This document shows positions 9,894 to 20,630 of a DNA stretch of 64,000 nt, piece after piece; position 1 is the stretch's first letter; each line of letters opens with the position of its first letter. The notes under the pieces are model-generated. The model had not been told where the DNA came from and searched no databases. It saw only the letters and a program-made list of their open reading frames with translations. The DNA is from Porpolomopsis calyptriformis. Lineage: Eukaryota; Basidiomycota; Agaricomycetes; Agaricales; Hygrophoraceae. The DNA is taken from the NCBI GenBank assembly GCA_951640195.1, contig OX621174.1:682001-746000 (forward strand), in the 5' to 3' direction. A program made the position numbers and the translations under genes.

Positions 9894-12800
9894 ACAGTCC
9901 GGACAATAGCTCGTGCGTTGCGGACTCCTTTTCTATGTGTACCACTACCCCTATGCAATCTATTTCCCAAATTCTTGGTGCACTTGATTCGAGCGAAGAA
10001 GCTTTAACCATACCCCTTTGGTTGGAAACCACAGACACTGGTAGACGAATTGCCGCCAGTGCATTGATAGACTCTGGCGCCTCTGGATGCTTTATAAACT
10101 GGAATTTTGTGCAGGAGCGCGATATCCCTTTTTATCGATTGGAAGGACCAATCCCCGTGCGGAACGCAGATGGGACAGACAACCGAGGAGGTCCCATCGA
10201 ATATGCTGTAGACCTGTGGATGGAGACGCCGGATTTTCCTAGGGAACGAACCCATTTGGAAGTGACAAATTTAGGAGATATGATACAGGTTATCCTCGGC
10301 TACCTGTGGCTCAAACGTAACAATCCCCTGGTTGACTGGAAGGCTGGAACACTGACTTCACGTCAGACTGTGGCCCCAACCAAGACTTCTCAGGCTGGAG
10401 TGATAGTGTCACGAGTAGGCTCTACATTGAATGGCGACTCCTACGCCAAGATTATCAGATTGGTCTCACTGGGAGACCATGCAAGACCCACTACCGTGGA
10501 GGAAGATATGAAGAAGTATGTGCCGAAGAAATACTGGAGGCACTGGAAGGTGTTTATGAAGACCACCTTTGATGAACTTCCTCCACGACGACCAGAATTT
10601 GACCATGCGATCGATCTCGAACCTACCTTTAGGCCCAAGATCGGAAAGGTGTACAAACTCACTGAGTACGAACAGGGAAAGCTGAATGAATTCCTGGAGG
10701 AACAACTTGCAAGTGGACGAATACGACGATCAAACTCCAAACAAGCTGCCTCCTTCTTCTTTGCTGCCAAAGGTGAAGAAGTTAATGCCCAAGGACAAGA
10801 TGCTGGACTACGTCCAATCCAAGACTATCGCTATCTGAATGCTCACACAATCCCAGACGCCTATCCCTTACCTCTCATCTCTGAGATTATTCAACAAACC
10901 AAGTTATCAGAAGCGGAACTGTTCACAGTCATGGATATCCGATGGGGCTTTAACAATATTCGTATCAAAGAAGGAGACGAATGGAAAGGAGCCTTCAACA
11001 CTCGACGAGGGCTGTTCGAGCCCACCGTTATGTTCTTTGGAATGCGAAACTCGCCTGCCTCCTTCCAACGAATGATCGACGTTCTCTTCAAAGAGGTTAT
11101 CGATTCCAAGCAGGTCCATATCTATATTGACGATATCCTGATCATGGGAAAGGACCTCACTGAACTCACCTATTGGACGGAACGAACTCTAGAGATCATG
11201 GAGAAGAATCAACTGTCCTGCAAACCTGTCAAGTGCCAGTTCGAGAAAAAGGAAGTGATTTATCTGGGGATGATGATCTCAAAAGGCCACATTGCTATTA
11301 ACCCCAAGAAGGTTGAGGCGATCAGAACCTGGCCTATCCCCCAGAAGAAACGAGATCTCCAATCCTTCCTTGGCACTGCCAACTTTTGGCGGAGGTTTAT
11401 CAAGGATTACTCCCTGATTGCTCGTCCTCTTAATGAGCTCCTACGAAAGGATCAAGAATGGATTTGGACTCCTAGGCAACAACGTGCTTTTGATACCCTC
11501 AAGAGTGCGCTTACCTCTGCTCCTGTTTTGAGGACCCCAAAGCCAAATCTTCCTTACCTTCTGGAGACGGATGCTTCTGGTGTTGCACTGGGTGCAGTCT
11601 TGACCCAGAAAGAGAATGACGAAGAAGATTGGCATCCCATTGGCTTCTACTCCAAGACCCTCCTCCCAGCTGAATGAAATTACCCCACCCATGACCAAGA
11701 GCTTTTGGCCATCATATCTGCCTTGAATGAATGGAGATACCTTCTACAAGGGACACGACAGCCTATTATGATCAAGACTGATAACCAGTCCCTCCAATAT
11801 TTCATGACCAGTCATCAACTCTCCAGGCGCCAGGCTAGATGGTCGGAATTTTTAGCTCGCTTTTGGTTCAGAATCAGTTACCAGCCTAGAATCAAGAATA
11901 AGGCTGATGGACTCTCCAAACGTCCAGATCATTACCCGGAGTCTTATGAGGAGGTGGAGGACAAGGTCCTTCTGCCAAAAGAACTTTTTGTCAATGCGCT
12001 TTTCATCAATGCGATTATCAGTTTATCGTCCCCCAACTTTTTATCCAAGCTTTGTTTTCATTCCCCCCTACCTCTCAAGATCATGGCCAAAATTGAAGAT
12101 CCCTCTTCCGGATACACCCACGTAGATGGCATTGTGTGCGATGCTGGAGATCGTATAGTTGTGCCAAAGGACGTATCTTTGCGCACAGAAATTATTCAAT
12201 TGACCCACGACACACCCACTGGTGGCCATCCCGGTATTGAGAAGACGAAGGAATTGCTCCTCCGTAATTACACATGGGAAGGTGCCCCACAAGATATCAC
12301 CAATTACGTGAAGTCCTGCCTTGCTTGTCAACAGACCAAGGTTTATCCACAGAAACCCACTGGACTTCTCCAACCGTTACCCCCTCCTACTAAACCGTGG
12401 CAACAGATCACTGCTGATCTTATCGTGGAACTCCCTAACTCAAAAGGATTCGATGCTATTCTAGTTGTGGTGGACAGATTCACCAAACGGGCTCACTTCA
12501 TCCCAACAACTGGAAACCTGTCTGCTAAAGGAACTGCTGCGCTATTTCAAGAACATGTCTGGAAGCACCATGGATGGCCAGAGAAGATCATTACTGATCG
12601 AGGAACCCAATTCTCATCGAAGTTCGCTACGTCATTGAATGAACTCCTAGGAACCACTTCTGGGCTTTCTACCGCCTATCACCCCCAAACAGATGGACAA
12701 ACCGAACGAACCAATCAAGAGTTAGAGCAGTACATACGGCTCTACACTAACTTCATGCAAGACGATTGGAAAGATTGGTTAGCTCCGGCGGAGTTCGCTT

Positions 12801-13471
12801 ATAACAACCAAGAACATTCCTCCACTCACCAATCCCCCTTCTGGCTTGAATATGGCCGACACCCTCACACCCCCTTATCAGTTCCAACCCAAACCTCAAA
12901 TCCCGATGCCAACGAGTTTTACGTGCAGCTTACTAGAGCTAGAGAGAACGCTGAAGAGTCTCTTCAAAAGACCGCTAACTCAATGAAGCTCTATGCCGAT
13001 CGAAAATGTCAAAAGGAACCCACGTTTTACGAAGGACAAAGGGTCTGGCTTGATGCCAAGAATTTGAAAACTGGCCGGCCCGCAAAGAAACTGGATGTCC
13101 GCCGGCTCGGACCTTTTATAATTCTAAAACAAGTATCGCCTGTGGCTTACCGACTAAAGCTACCACTGTCATGGAGGATTCATCCCGTGTTTCACGTTTC
13201 GCTACTCAAGGCTCTAGAAGAGAATCTCGATCTCCACCCCCCAATCGGAGAAGATGACAATCTCCGACCACCTCCAGATGTGATCGAAGGAGAGCCCGAG
13301 TATGAAGTGGAACGTATCTTAAATCACACCCCAGGAAAACGAAACCGACAATATCTAATCAAGTGGAAAGGCTACCCGATAGAGGCAGCCACCTGGGAAC
13401 CACGATGGAACCTCAAGCACGCAAAAGACGTCTTAATGAATTATGAAAAGTCTATTCAAGCAGCGATTTAA
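9887..13471 (+). pseudogene. pol: Pol polyprotein of copy B1 (PR-RT-RH-IN-chromodomain), single TGA
   Basis: There is no ATG near the start; the protein should be made by -1 frameshifting from gag. In order: protease with ALIDSGASGCF; RT with HIYIDDILIMG; RNase H; integrase with H-H-C-C (GGHPGIEKT, CLACQQT) and catalytic DLIVELPNS, ITDRGTQF and TDGQTERTNQELE blocks; then a chromodomain near the end (YLIKWKGYPIEAATWEP). A TGA at 11,675-11,677 splits RNase H; copy B2 has CGA at this place, so it is a C to T mutation. Without it the protein would be about 1,190 residues, normal for a chromovirus. The chromodomain likely targets integration to H3K9-methylated chromatin, by family knowledge. Confidence 0.94.
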
Positions 13472-13585
13472 CTCTCTTTTACGAATACTACCAACATCAC
13501 GATCGTTGAATCTCCTTTTCTCCTTTTCAATCTCCGACAATTATAAGGACTTCCCCTTTCCAACAATCATCAAAAGAAGCACGAA

Positions 13586-14278
13586 ATGCCCCGTGAAGTT
13601 CGTTACGCCTGCAAGTCGACTGGGAGGCGTCCACCCCGAGGGAACCCCACCGCTTCTACCTCCAACCTCCCCCCCGATTCTTCTTCCTCCTCTTCCTCGT
13701 CCAACAGTGTCTTGGTTACCCGACGGTTCAAGAAGCCGAAGCGACGTACCGATACTATTGACAAGCCGGGACGAAACCGTAACTATCGAGGGCTCCCCTT
13801 TGCCAAGGTCGAGCACCTATCTGGGTGTCCCGAAACCTACGTCCCATTTATTTCTGGAGCACGTCGATGCGAACTTAACTACGACCGTCACTGGTACACA
13901 TTCGACAAGGACAGCGATTTTGACGACAAGAAGAATCAACTTGAAGATTGGCTGGAGGCGTACCAAGTTGGGCGCCAACTTTTGATGGTTATACCGGACC
14001 AGGACGAATCCGACGTCACCACCCCCACTATCCCCGAAGACCCCATCTCGCACCGCATCCATCGCGTCACCGACCGACTCTATGCTGCCCGAAACGGGTA
14101 CCGCTCGATGATGGATGCCAAGTATGAAAGGATCCTTGACCTGGAGGAGAATGCTGTGATGTGTAGGGAGCTGGCTGAAACTTGGTTGCGACGTGCCCGG
14201 GAGTTAGATGGCCGTTACCACTGGTTTGACCCAGATGGACACCTGCTTCAACCCCCAGTTTATGATGGCGCGACCTAG
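13586..14278 (+). CDS. Family B third ORF with histone H3 tail-like N-terminus
   Basis: This is an intact 230-codon ORF between pol and the 3' LTR, in its own frame and starting at ATG 13,586. Residues 8-17 read ACKSTGRRPP, like H3 residues 7-16 (ARKSTGGKAP), with the H3 Lys9 position kept and Arg8 replaced by Cys (TGC, one C to T step from CGC). A Ser-rich basic stretch follows, then a folded-looking part and a charged helix with Trp (about residues 170-215). Families A and C have ORFs at the same place; the family C version matches H3 even better. The function is unknown; a chromatin-mimic role is my inference. How the third ORF is expressed is not visible: it could be by reinitiation or from a separate transcript. 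Confidence 0.75.
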   Translation: MPREVRYACKSTGRRPPRGNPTASTSNLPPDSSSSSSSSNSVLVTRRFKKPKRRTDTIDKPGRNRNYRGLPFAKVEHLSGCPETYVPFISGARRCELNYDRHWYTFDKDSDFDDKKNQLEDWLEAYQVGRQLLMVIPDQDESDVTTPTIPEDPISHRIHRVTDRLYAARNGYRSMMDAKYERILDLEENAVMCRELAETWLRRARELDGRYHWFDPDGHLLQPPVYDGAT

Positions 14279-14522
14279 GGACCGGATGCTGTTTCCGAAC
14301 GAACAGTATTCCTTACGCCTCCCTTCTGGATGTGTGGTTAGAGAAGGTGATATCTACTGGAGAGTTGAGGAAAAGTATACCTAGTGGATAGTCTTTGATC
14401 CGACAACTATCCACTCATCCCTCCTCTTCATCGCTCACCCATCTCATCACCCCTCTACCCACCTCTACCATCCCTTTACACCTCCCCTTGACACCCTTCC
14501 TTCGCTTCGAAGGGTCTCCTCA

Positions 14523-14539
14523 AAATTCGGGACGAATTT
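14523..14539 (+). promoter_or_regulatory. Hairpin upstream of the family B polypurine tract
   Basis: A 7 bp inverted repeat, AAATTCG-GGA-CGAATTT, lies about 18 bp before the 3' LTR, just ahead of GTGGAGGTGAA (the likely polypurine tract, 14,547-14,557). It is the counterpart of 1,022-1,040 and 21,254-21,272. Confidence 0.55.
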
Positions 14540-14557
14540 CCTTTTTGTGGAGGTGAA

Positions 14558-14916
14558 TGTCAGAGATATATTTTTTCCTTTTCCTTTGCTCGTCTATTCC
14601 CATTTACATCAGACAGTTTACACCAATAGCCGCTTAGCCACCCAAACTCCGCTTAGTAATACAAGGTGACCAAGCCATATCTATATTTAGTCAACCATCA
14701 CTCTCCTTATCTACATGACTCATCCATAGTCGTTACGACTCACACGTAGTCAATATGACTCATACTTAGCTAGTATATAAAGCTAGCAGTAGATAGACTT
14801 AGGATAAGTCTGTTTCTTTCGTTAACACCCCAATCAGTAGTCTTCCAACCCTTTAAAACCCTACACCCAGAGCCTGAAGTAAAACCTTGCGATCAACCCT
14901 AGACTGCCGTCTAACA
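14558..14916 (+). repeat. 3' LTR of copy B1
   Basis: By eye it is identical to 7,933-8,291 apart from one base near the end. It is followed by GAAGG and then B2 sequence. Confidence 0.95.
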
Positions 14917-16185
14917 GAAGGAGGCAGGCGAGTTTCGCATTCCAAAGAACATAACGGTGGGCTCAAATAGCCCTCGTCGAGTGTTGAAGGCTCCTTTCCA
15001 TTCGTCTCCTTCTTTGATACGAATATTGTTAAAGCCCCATCGGATATCCATGACTGTGAACAGTTCCGCTTCTGATAACTTGGTTTGTTGAATAATCTCA
15101 GAGATGAGAGGTAAGGGATAGGCGTCTGGGATTGTGTGAGCATTCAGATAGCGATAGTCTTGGATTGGACGCAGTCCAGCATCTTGTCCTTGGGCATTAA
15201 CTTCTTCACCTTTGGCAGCAAAGAAGAATGAGGCAGCCTGTTTGGAGTTCGATCGTCGTATTCGTCCACTTGCAAGTTGTTCCTCCAGGAATTCATTCAG
15301 CTTTCCCTGTTCGTACTCAGTGAGTTTGTACACCTTTCCGATCTTGGGTCTAAAGGTAGGTTCGAGATTGATCGCATGGTCAAATTCTGGTTGTCGTGGG
15401 GGAAGTTCATTGAAGGTAGTCTTCATAAACACCTTCCAGTGCCTCCAGTATTTCTTCGGCACATACTTTTTTCATATCTTCCTCCACGGTAGTGGGTCTT
15501 GCATGATCTCCCAGTGAGACCAATCTGATAATCTTGGCGTAGGAGTCGCCATTCAATGTAGAGCCTACTCATGACACTATCACTCCAGCCTGAGAAGTCT
15601 TGGTTGGGGCCACAGTCTGACGTGAAGTCAGTGTTCCAGCCTTCCAGTCAACCAGGGGATTGTTACGTTTGAGCCACGGGTAGCCGAGGATAACCTGTAT
15701 CATATCTCCTAAATTTGTCACTTCCAAATGGGTTCGTTCCCTAGGAAAATCCGGCGTCTCCATCCACAGGTCTACAGCATATTCGATGGGACCTCCTCGG
15801 TTGTCTGTCCCATCTGCGTTCCGCATGGGGATTAGTCCTTCCAATCAATAAAAAGGGATATCGCGCTCCTGCACGAAGTTCCAGTTTATAAAGCATCCAG
15901 AGGCGCCAGAGTCTATCAATGCACTGGTGGCAATTCGTCTACCAGTGTCTGTGGTTTCCAACTAAAGGGGTATGGTTAAAGCTTCTTCACTCGAATCAAG
16001 TGCACCAAGAATTTGGGAAATAGATTGCATAGGGGTAGTGGTACACATAGAAAAGGAGTCCGCAACGCACGTGCTATTGTCCGGACTGTTCAAAAACCCT
16101 GTTTCTCCAAAGCTCTCTTCAGCTCTTCTTTCCTCTTAGGCTCCCAGTTGACGATACCACATTTCTCAAAATCTTGACGAGAATC

Positions 16186-17876
16186 TGTCACAACTGTAGT
16201 TGCAAGTCTTTTCGTCAATCACAAGGCAGGCCTTGGAGCTTAATAAGTCTAGTAGGATGTAGAAGAAAGTCCTGACGGGGACGTCCTCGTAAAGGGTGAT
16301 GATTCCTTCTGAGTTAAGTTTTACTTCTACAAAGAAGTTGTTCTGTGAGTTAAATCCGTTGTGTGCCTCTGCTGAGAGTTTAGGGAATATGGGCATGAAT
16401 GATTGGCTCAGTAGTTATGGGTTTATGTTTCTCTTTTCTTGTTCTGATGGAAAAGAAGTCTGATGATTCTGATTGCGTTCGTGCTACTACAAGTAATCTC
16501 ACAGGAGGACGAAGTGATGATCCACTTCGCCCTCAGGGTTTATATAGTATTTCTAAAATAGGAGTCATTATGAGTCAGCCTCCGCAGTCACCCCATTTTC
16601 TATTGTTCACAGCCTTCAGTTTAAGGTTTGCCATTGTTCCTAGTCATTCTGCAAAAGGCTGTGTGCTTCTGATGACTCAATTCTATTGGGCATAGCCTTC
16701 CGCAGAATGAGGCTGTGTTATCTCATGACTGGTTTCTATTGTTCTTCTGGTTATGAGATCGCCATTGTTTCTATCTCTTGCCCAGCGTATCGGGTTTCTC
16801 TTCTTTGACTGAGGAACCTCTTTTTAGTCTTCCCTTTGTTTCTGAGCATATAAAAGGTGTGGGGTTGTATCCCTATGCTTCAGTTCAATCCTTGTCAATC
16901 ATCATGACTCCTTCCCACCAAGGCCACTACGTCCGATTCTTCAAGCAGTCTGGAGTGGTGCACCGCACTGCTCCTGTCTTTCTCGATTGCGATTCGTTTC
17001 ATTACTACCTCCAGCGCATCCCCTCCGACACCGACCTCTGTTGGTCTTCCTTCTCCTGCTTCGCTTGCGGTGGCAAGCACAAAGTCAAGAAGTGTCCGTT
17101 CGTTCGCTGGCCAATCCAGCATGCTTGCAGGTTGATGGAGGATCCGCTTAGTGAGTATTTTGTTTTGTCTTTATTAGTCTGTGTCTGTTGATAATAGGCT
17201 TTCCCTTTCTTAGCTTGGGATGATGACGCCCCTCCCCCTACTTCCCAGCTCCCTTTGGAGGAGCAGGTTAATTGGGGGTCTGACAAGTGGGCTGATTCCC
17301 TCCCTTCTGTCAAGAAGGAGGCAGTCGACTGGGCTGCCAGTCCCCCCTTCCGTCCTTGGACCCCTGGTCCAATGAGTTCTTTATCTAGTGGTAAGCTCTC
17401 AATTCTCTCGCTCTCTTTGTGATTGTTGACTCTTTATTCTTAGTGGAAGATTTGTCGTCAACGTTAAAATCGAGGAGGAAGAAGTTCCTCCTAGTTTGTT
17501 ATGGAGTCCCACCAACGATTGGTTGGGTGAGGAAGTGAGAAAGATAGCAATGAGTTTCGTCGAGGGGAGGGCTGCCGAGTTGCAGCCCTCCGGTGGTGAC
17601 ACTAATGGGGCAATTTACTGGGGTAATAAATTGGCCACTTTAGATGGTCAAGTAGTTTCTAGTTTCATAGAGTTTTTGAGAGATAGTATGGTGCAGGAGA
17701 TTGCCAAGATGGACTAGTATAAATAGTTAGTCAGACATGGACTCCTCCCTTTGTACAAGTAGTTTCCGCTGCCAACAAAGACAGCCCCCCTTCCAAAGAG
17801 AAAAGGCATAAAAAAAGAAAGGAAAGAACAAGGAAAAGAGAGGAATTTTAAGAGAGTGAATGCCAATTTCATGACA
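16186..17876 (+). mobile_element. Element D: 1.69 kb TGTCA...TGACA insertion with its own intron-containing gene
   Basis: It is flanked by the 5 bp duplication GAATC (16,181-16,185 and 17,877-17,881); removing it restores the B2 gag reading frame. Its ends TGTCA/TGACA form a short inverted repeat of LTR type, but I find no pair of internal direct LTRs. It may therefore be a solo LTR of a family with a very long LTR, or a non-autonomous element. TATA-like boxes occur near 16,545 and 16,847. Imperfect repeats with GGCTGTGT and TTCTATTG lie at 16,590-16,760. It does not resemble families A-C. Confidence 0.8.
16904..17717 (+). CDS. Putative gene inside element D with a zinc-knuckle-like motif
   Basis: ATG 16,904 follows a TATA-like CATATAAAAG by about 55 bp. 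The first exon encodes about 83 residues including CFACGGKHKVKKC, a C-X2-C-X3-H-X4-C motif close to the retroviral knuckle but one residue short. Likely introns have GT...AG ends at about 17,151-17,213 and 17,391-17,443. The last part is open to TAG 17,715-17,717 in one frame, but simple splicing at the second intron leads to another frame, so exon joining or an indel is unresolved. No known family was recognised. Confidence 0.45.
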
Positions 17877-17881
17877 GAATC

Positions 17882-19207
17882 TTCATTAGAGTTAACCTCC
17901 TCAATCAAGGCTGAGGTCTCCAGAACTTGAACGTTTCTTCCTCGACCAGGTTTCTTTCCTCCATGACCTCTAGCTGCTGGGGTAAAGGAGCGGCTTCCAG
18001 AACCAGAAGTACTCGTCCTAGGAGCATTGGGACAAGAACTGGCAAAGTGGCCAAATTGTCCACAGTTGAAACATGCTCCTTTGGGAATTCCTCCTAGTGA
18101 AGCAGGCTTTTCTTCTTGTTTGATTCTGGGGGCAGCAGGGTTGGAATAGGTGGAGGGACCAGCAGGTGGTCCTTGTCGGTAGGGGGTGTTGGTAATACGA
18201 GTGTTACGAGTCTGGGGCTTAGAAGATGTTCTAGCCAGGAATTCTCGATGTCGTCTGTCAAGTTCTGCAGCACGAGACTGCCATTCAAAGAGGGTGGTGG
18301 GTTGACAATCTGAGAGGTAGATCTGTCGCAAAAGGGAGGGGTTGAGTCCGTCTTTATATAAAGTCACCGAAGCTTCTTGTCCGTATCCAGTATCATGGGC
18401 CCATCGATTGAAATTGATGTTGTACTCCTCTGCGCTCTTGTTGAACTGCTTGACGTCCTTGATCTTCAGTTGAGCAGTTGACTTGGGGTCCAAGTCTCCA
18501 AAGTCTCGGGTGAGGGCTTGTTCAAAGACAGCCCAATCAGCACCAACCCAGTTCAACATTGTGTAAGCGTCTACTTGACGCTCAGCCCATGGTTCTGCAT
18601 TTCCTCCGATCATAAACGACAAGGCATAGATAATCTTGTCAGCCTCTGAGATTCCTTGTTGTCCCAAATGGTTCAGCTTCACTTGACGTAGGAAGTTGCA
18701 GAGCTTGGTGGGATCACCAGAGAATTCATCAGGAGGGTTCATTTTGATCTTGGCGGGGGCAGGGGCAGGGGCAGGGACAGGGGCAGGGTCAGGGACAGGT
18801 TGGGGGAATACTGGGGGTGCTTGGAGAGGTTGGGGGAATAGCCCAAGAGGGGCAGGGACAGGTTGGGGGCCTATGAGGTTGGCCATCAATACTTGAAGTT
18901 GTTGTTCGATTCTATGACTTGCTTGCGCTTGGTCTTGTTGGACCTGCAGCAATTGTTGATAATCCTGCTTCATGATCTCGAAGGCTACGCGTGGATCTTC
19001 TTCTTCATCCTCATCATTGTCCTCAGCTCGACCTTTCCCTTTTGAGTGAGAGGGACCTGCTTGTTCTTCTTGTTCTTGTTCTTGTTCTTCTTGGGCAGGG
19101 TCAACTGTCTCATCGGGGATGGGACCTGGGGCAGGAGGGAGAGAGCCTTCCTGGGAGAGAGGGATAGCAGGGTGAGGGATAGTGGATGATGAACGAGTCA
19201 AAACCAT
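17882..19207 (-). pseudogene. gag: Gag of copy B2, 5' part, cut by element D
   Basis: The frame from ATG 19,205-19,207 runs open through the Gag core and the knuckle CFNCGQFGHFASSC to the D insertion. Its last codons continue at 16,180 downward to TGA at 16,090-16,092. It keeps CAG where copy B1 has TAG, which identifies the B1 mutation. Confidence 0.88.
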
Positions 19208-19387
19208 TAGTGGAATGGTGGCAGTTGGATATTGGGGGGCTTGACGGGAATACAAGGGGAGAGAGCAAGCCTAATCAATATTGATGTCTGGGTGGTGAAA
19301 TTGATCTGGTGGGTGAAGACCTTCAGCGCTGGCCAGACAGAGTAGGGGTTGTATAGCGTGGAGTGAGCAAGAAGGAAGTCTGTTTCT

Positions 19388-19746
19388 TGTTAGACGGCAG
19401 TCTAGGGTTGATCGCAAGGTTTTACTTCAGGCTCTGGGTGTAGGGTTTTAAAGGGTTGGAAGACTACTGATTGGGGTGTTAACGAAAGAAACAGACTTAT
19501 CCTAAGTCTATCTACTGCTAGCTTTATATACTAGCCAAGTATAAGTCATGCTGACTACGTGTGAGTCGTAACAACTATGGATGAGTCATGTAGATAAGGA
19601 GAGTGATGGTAGACTAAATATAGATATGGCTTGGTTACCTTCTATTACTAAGCGGAGCTTGGGTGGCTAAGCGGTTATTGATGTAAACTGTCTGATGTAA
19701 ATAGAAATAGACGAGCAAAGGAAAAAGAAAGAATATATCTCTGACA
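19388..19746 (-). repeat. 5' LTR of copy B2
   Basis: A 359 bp LTR with the same TATA box and self-priming site as copy B1, but with several substitutions relative to it. It is the outer right border of B2 inside family C. Confidence 0.93.
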
Positions 19747-19751
19747 GGAAT

Positions 19752-20508
19752 GCACCAATCAAGAACTTGAACAATACCTTCGTTTATATACCAATTTTAT
19801 GCAAGACGATTGGTCCAACTAGCTATCTCTAGCCGAATTCGCGTACAACAACCGACAACACTCCTCGACAAAGCACACTCCCTTTTACCTTGATACTGGC
19901 CAACACCCCTTCGTCCTGTCCATCCCCGCAACTTCTACTTCCAATCCCACAGCAGACACCTTCCACGATCATCTCACAGAAGCCCGTGAAGAAGCCACAA
20001 AAGCCCTAGAAGCCATGGCAGAAACCATGAAGCGCTTTGCAGATCACAAATGGAAAGATACCCAACTCCAAATAGGTCAATTTGTTTATCTTGATACCTG
20101 TAACTTAAAAACAGGTCATCCAACCCTCAAACTCGATGTCCGACACACTGGACCATTCAAAGTTCTAGAAAGAATTGGAAAAGTCTCTTATCGCCTGGCC
20201 CTTCCCTTATCATGGAAAATACACGACGTCTTTCACGTTTCACTCCTGAGACCCACTAATATTAACTCCGATCTCTATCCAGAAGAAGTAGATGATAATC
20301 TCCACCCACCTCCAGGTATCATTCAAGAGAAAGAAGAATATGAGGTCGAACAAATTCTCCAACATCATAGGTCTACCTGATGTCACATGTATCTAGTCAA
20401 ATGGGTCGGCTATCCCATTGAAGAAGCAACCTGGGAGCCGAAGAAGAACCTCCTCCATGCGAAAGAACGAATTCTAGAATACGAATGATCAATTCAAACG
20501 GCGACCTA
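19752..20508 (+). pseudogene. pol: Family C pol remnant: integrase end and chromodomain
   Basis: Starting in the TNQELEQYLRLYTNFM block of integrase, the frame passes a TAG near 19,819 (CAG elsewhere). It runs through the GPF-type module (GPFKVLERIGKVSYRL) and a chromodomain (YLVKWVGYPIEEATWEP) split by TGA at 20,378-20,380, with another TGA near 20,486. It ends at TAA near 20,506-20,508. Confidence 0.85.
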
Positions 20509-20630
20509 ATCACTCTTTCACGGTATCAACTCCCCTCCTTTTGTTTTTCACTTCCATCACCCTTTCTAAACTCCGACCCATCCTTATAATCTCTTTCATT
20601 TCCATCTTTCCCCTCAAAATCGACATTACC

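Larger units (their letters stand above)
7933..14916 (+). mobile_element. Complete family B chromodomain Ty3/Gypsy element (copy B1)
   Basis: The element is 6,984 bp with 359 bp LTRs and the 5 bp duplication GAAGG (7,928-7,932 and 14,917-14,921). It is inserted in RT of another family B copy, and removal restores that sequence. I see one LTR difference (T at 8,284 versus C at 14,908), so it is very young. Order: LTR, self-priming PBS, gag, pol in the -1 frame, third ORF, hairpin with purine tract, LTR. Only two nonsense codons (9,231-9,233 in gag and 11,675-11,677 in pol) spoil it. Confidence 0.96.
14917..19746 (-). mobile_element. Copy B2, right fragment (RT, protease, gag, 5' LTR), itself split by element D
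   Basis: On the minus strand this contains the 5' LTR (19,388-19,746), the self-priming PBS (19,376-19,387), gag, the frameshift site (16,093-16,099), protease and the first part of RT up to the B1 insertion point. D interrupts gag at 16,186-17,876. The right flank GGAAT (19,747-19,751) should reappear next to B2's 3' LTR left of the window. RT and protease carry stops (for example near 15,585 and 15,845), while gag 5' of D is open. Confidence 0.93.
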
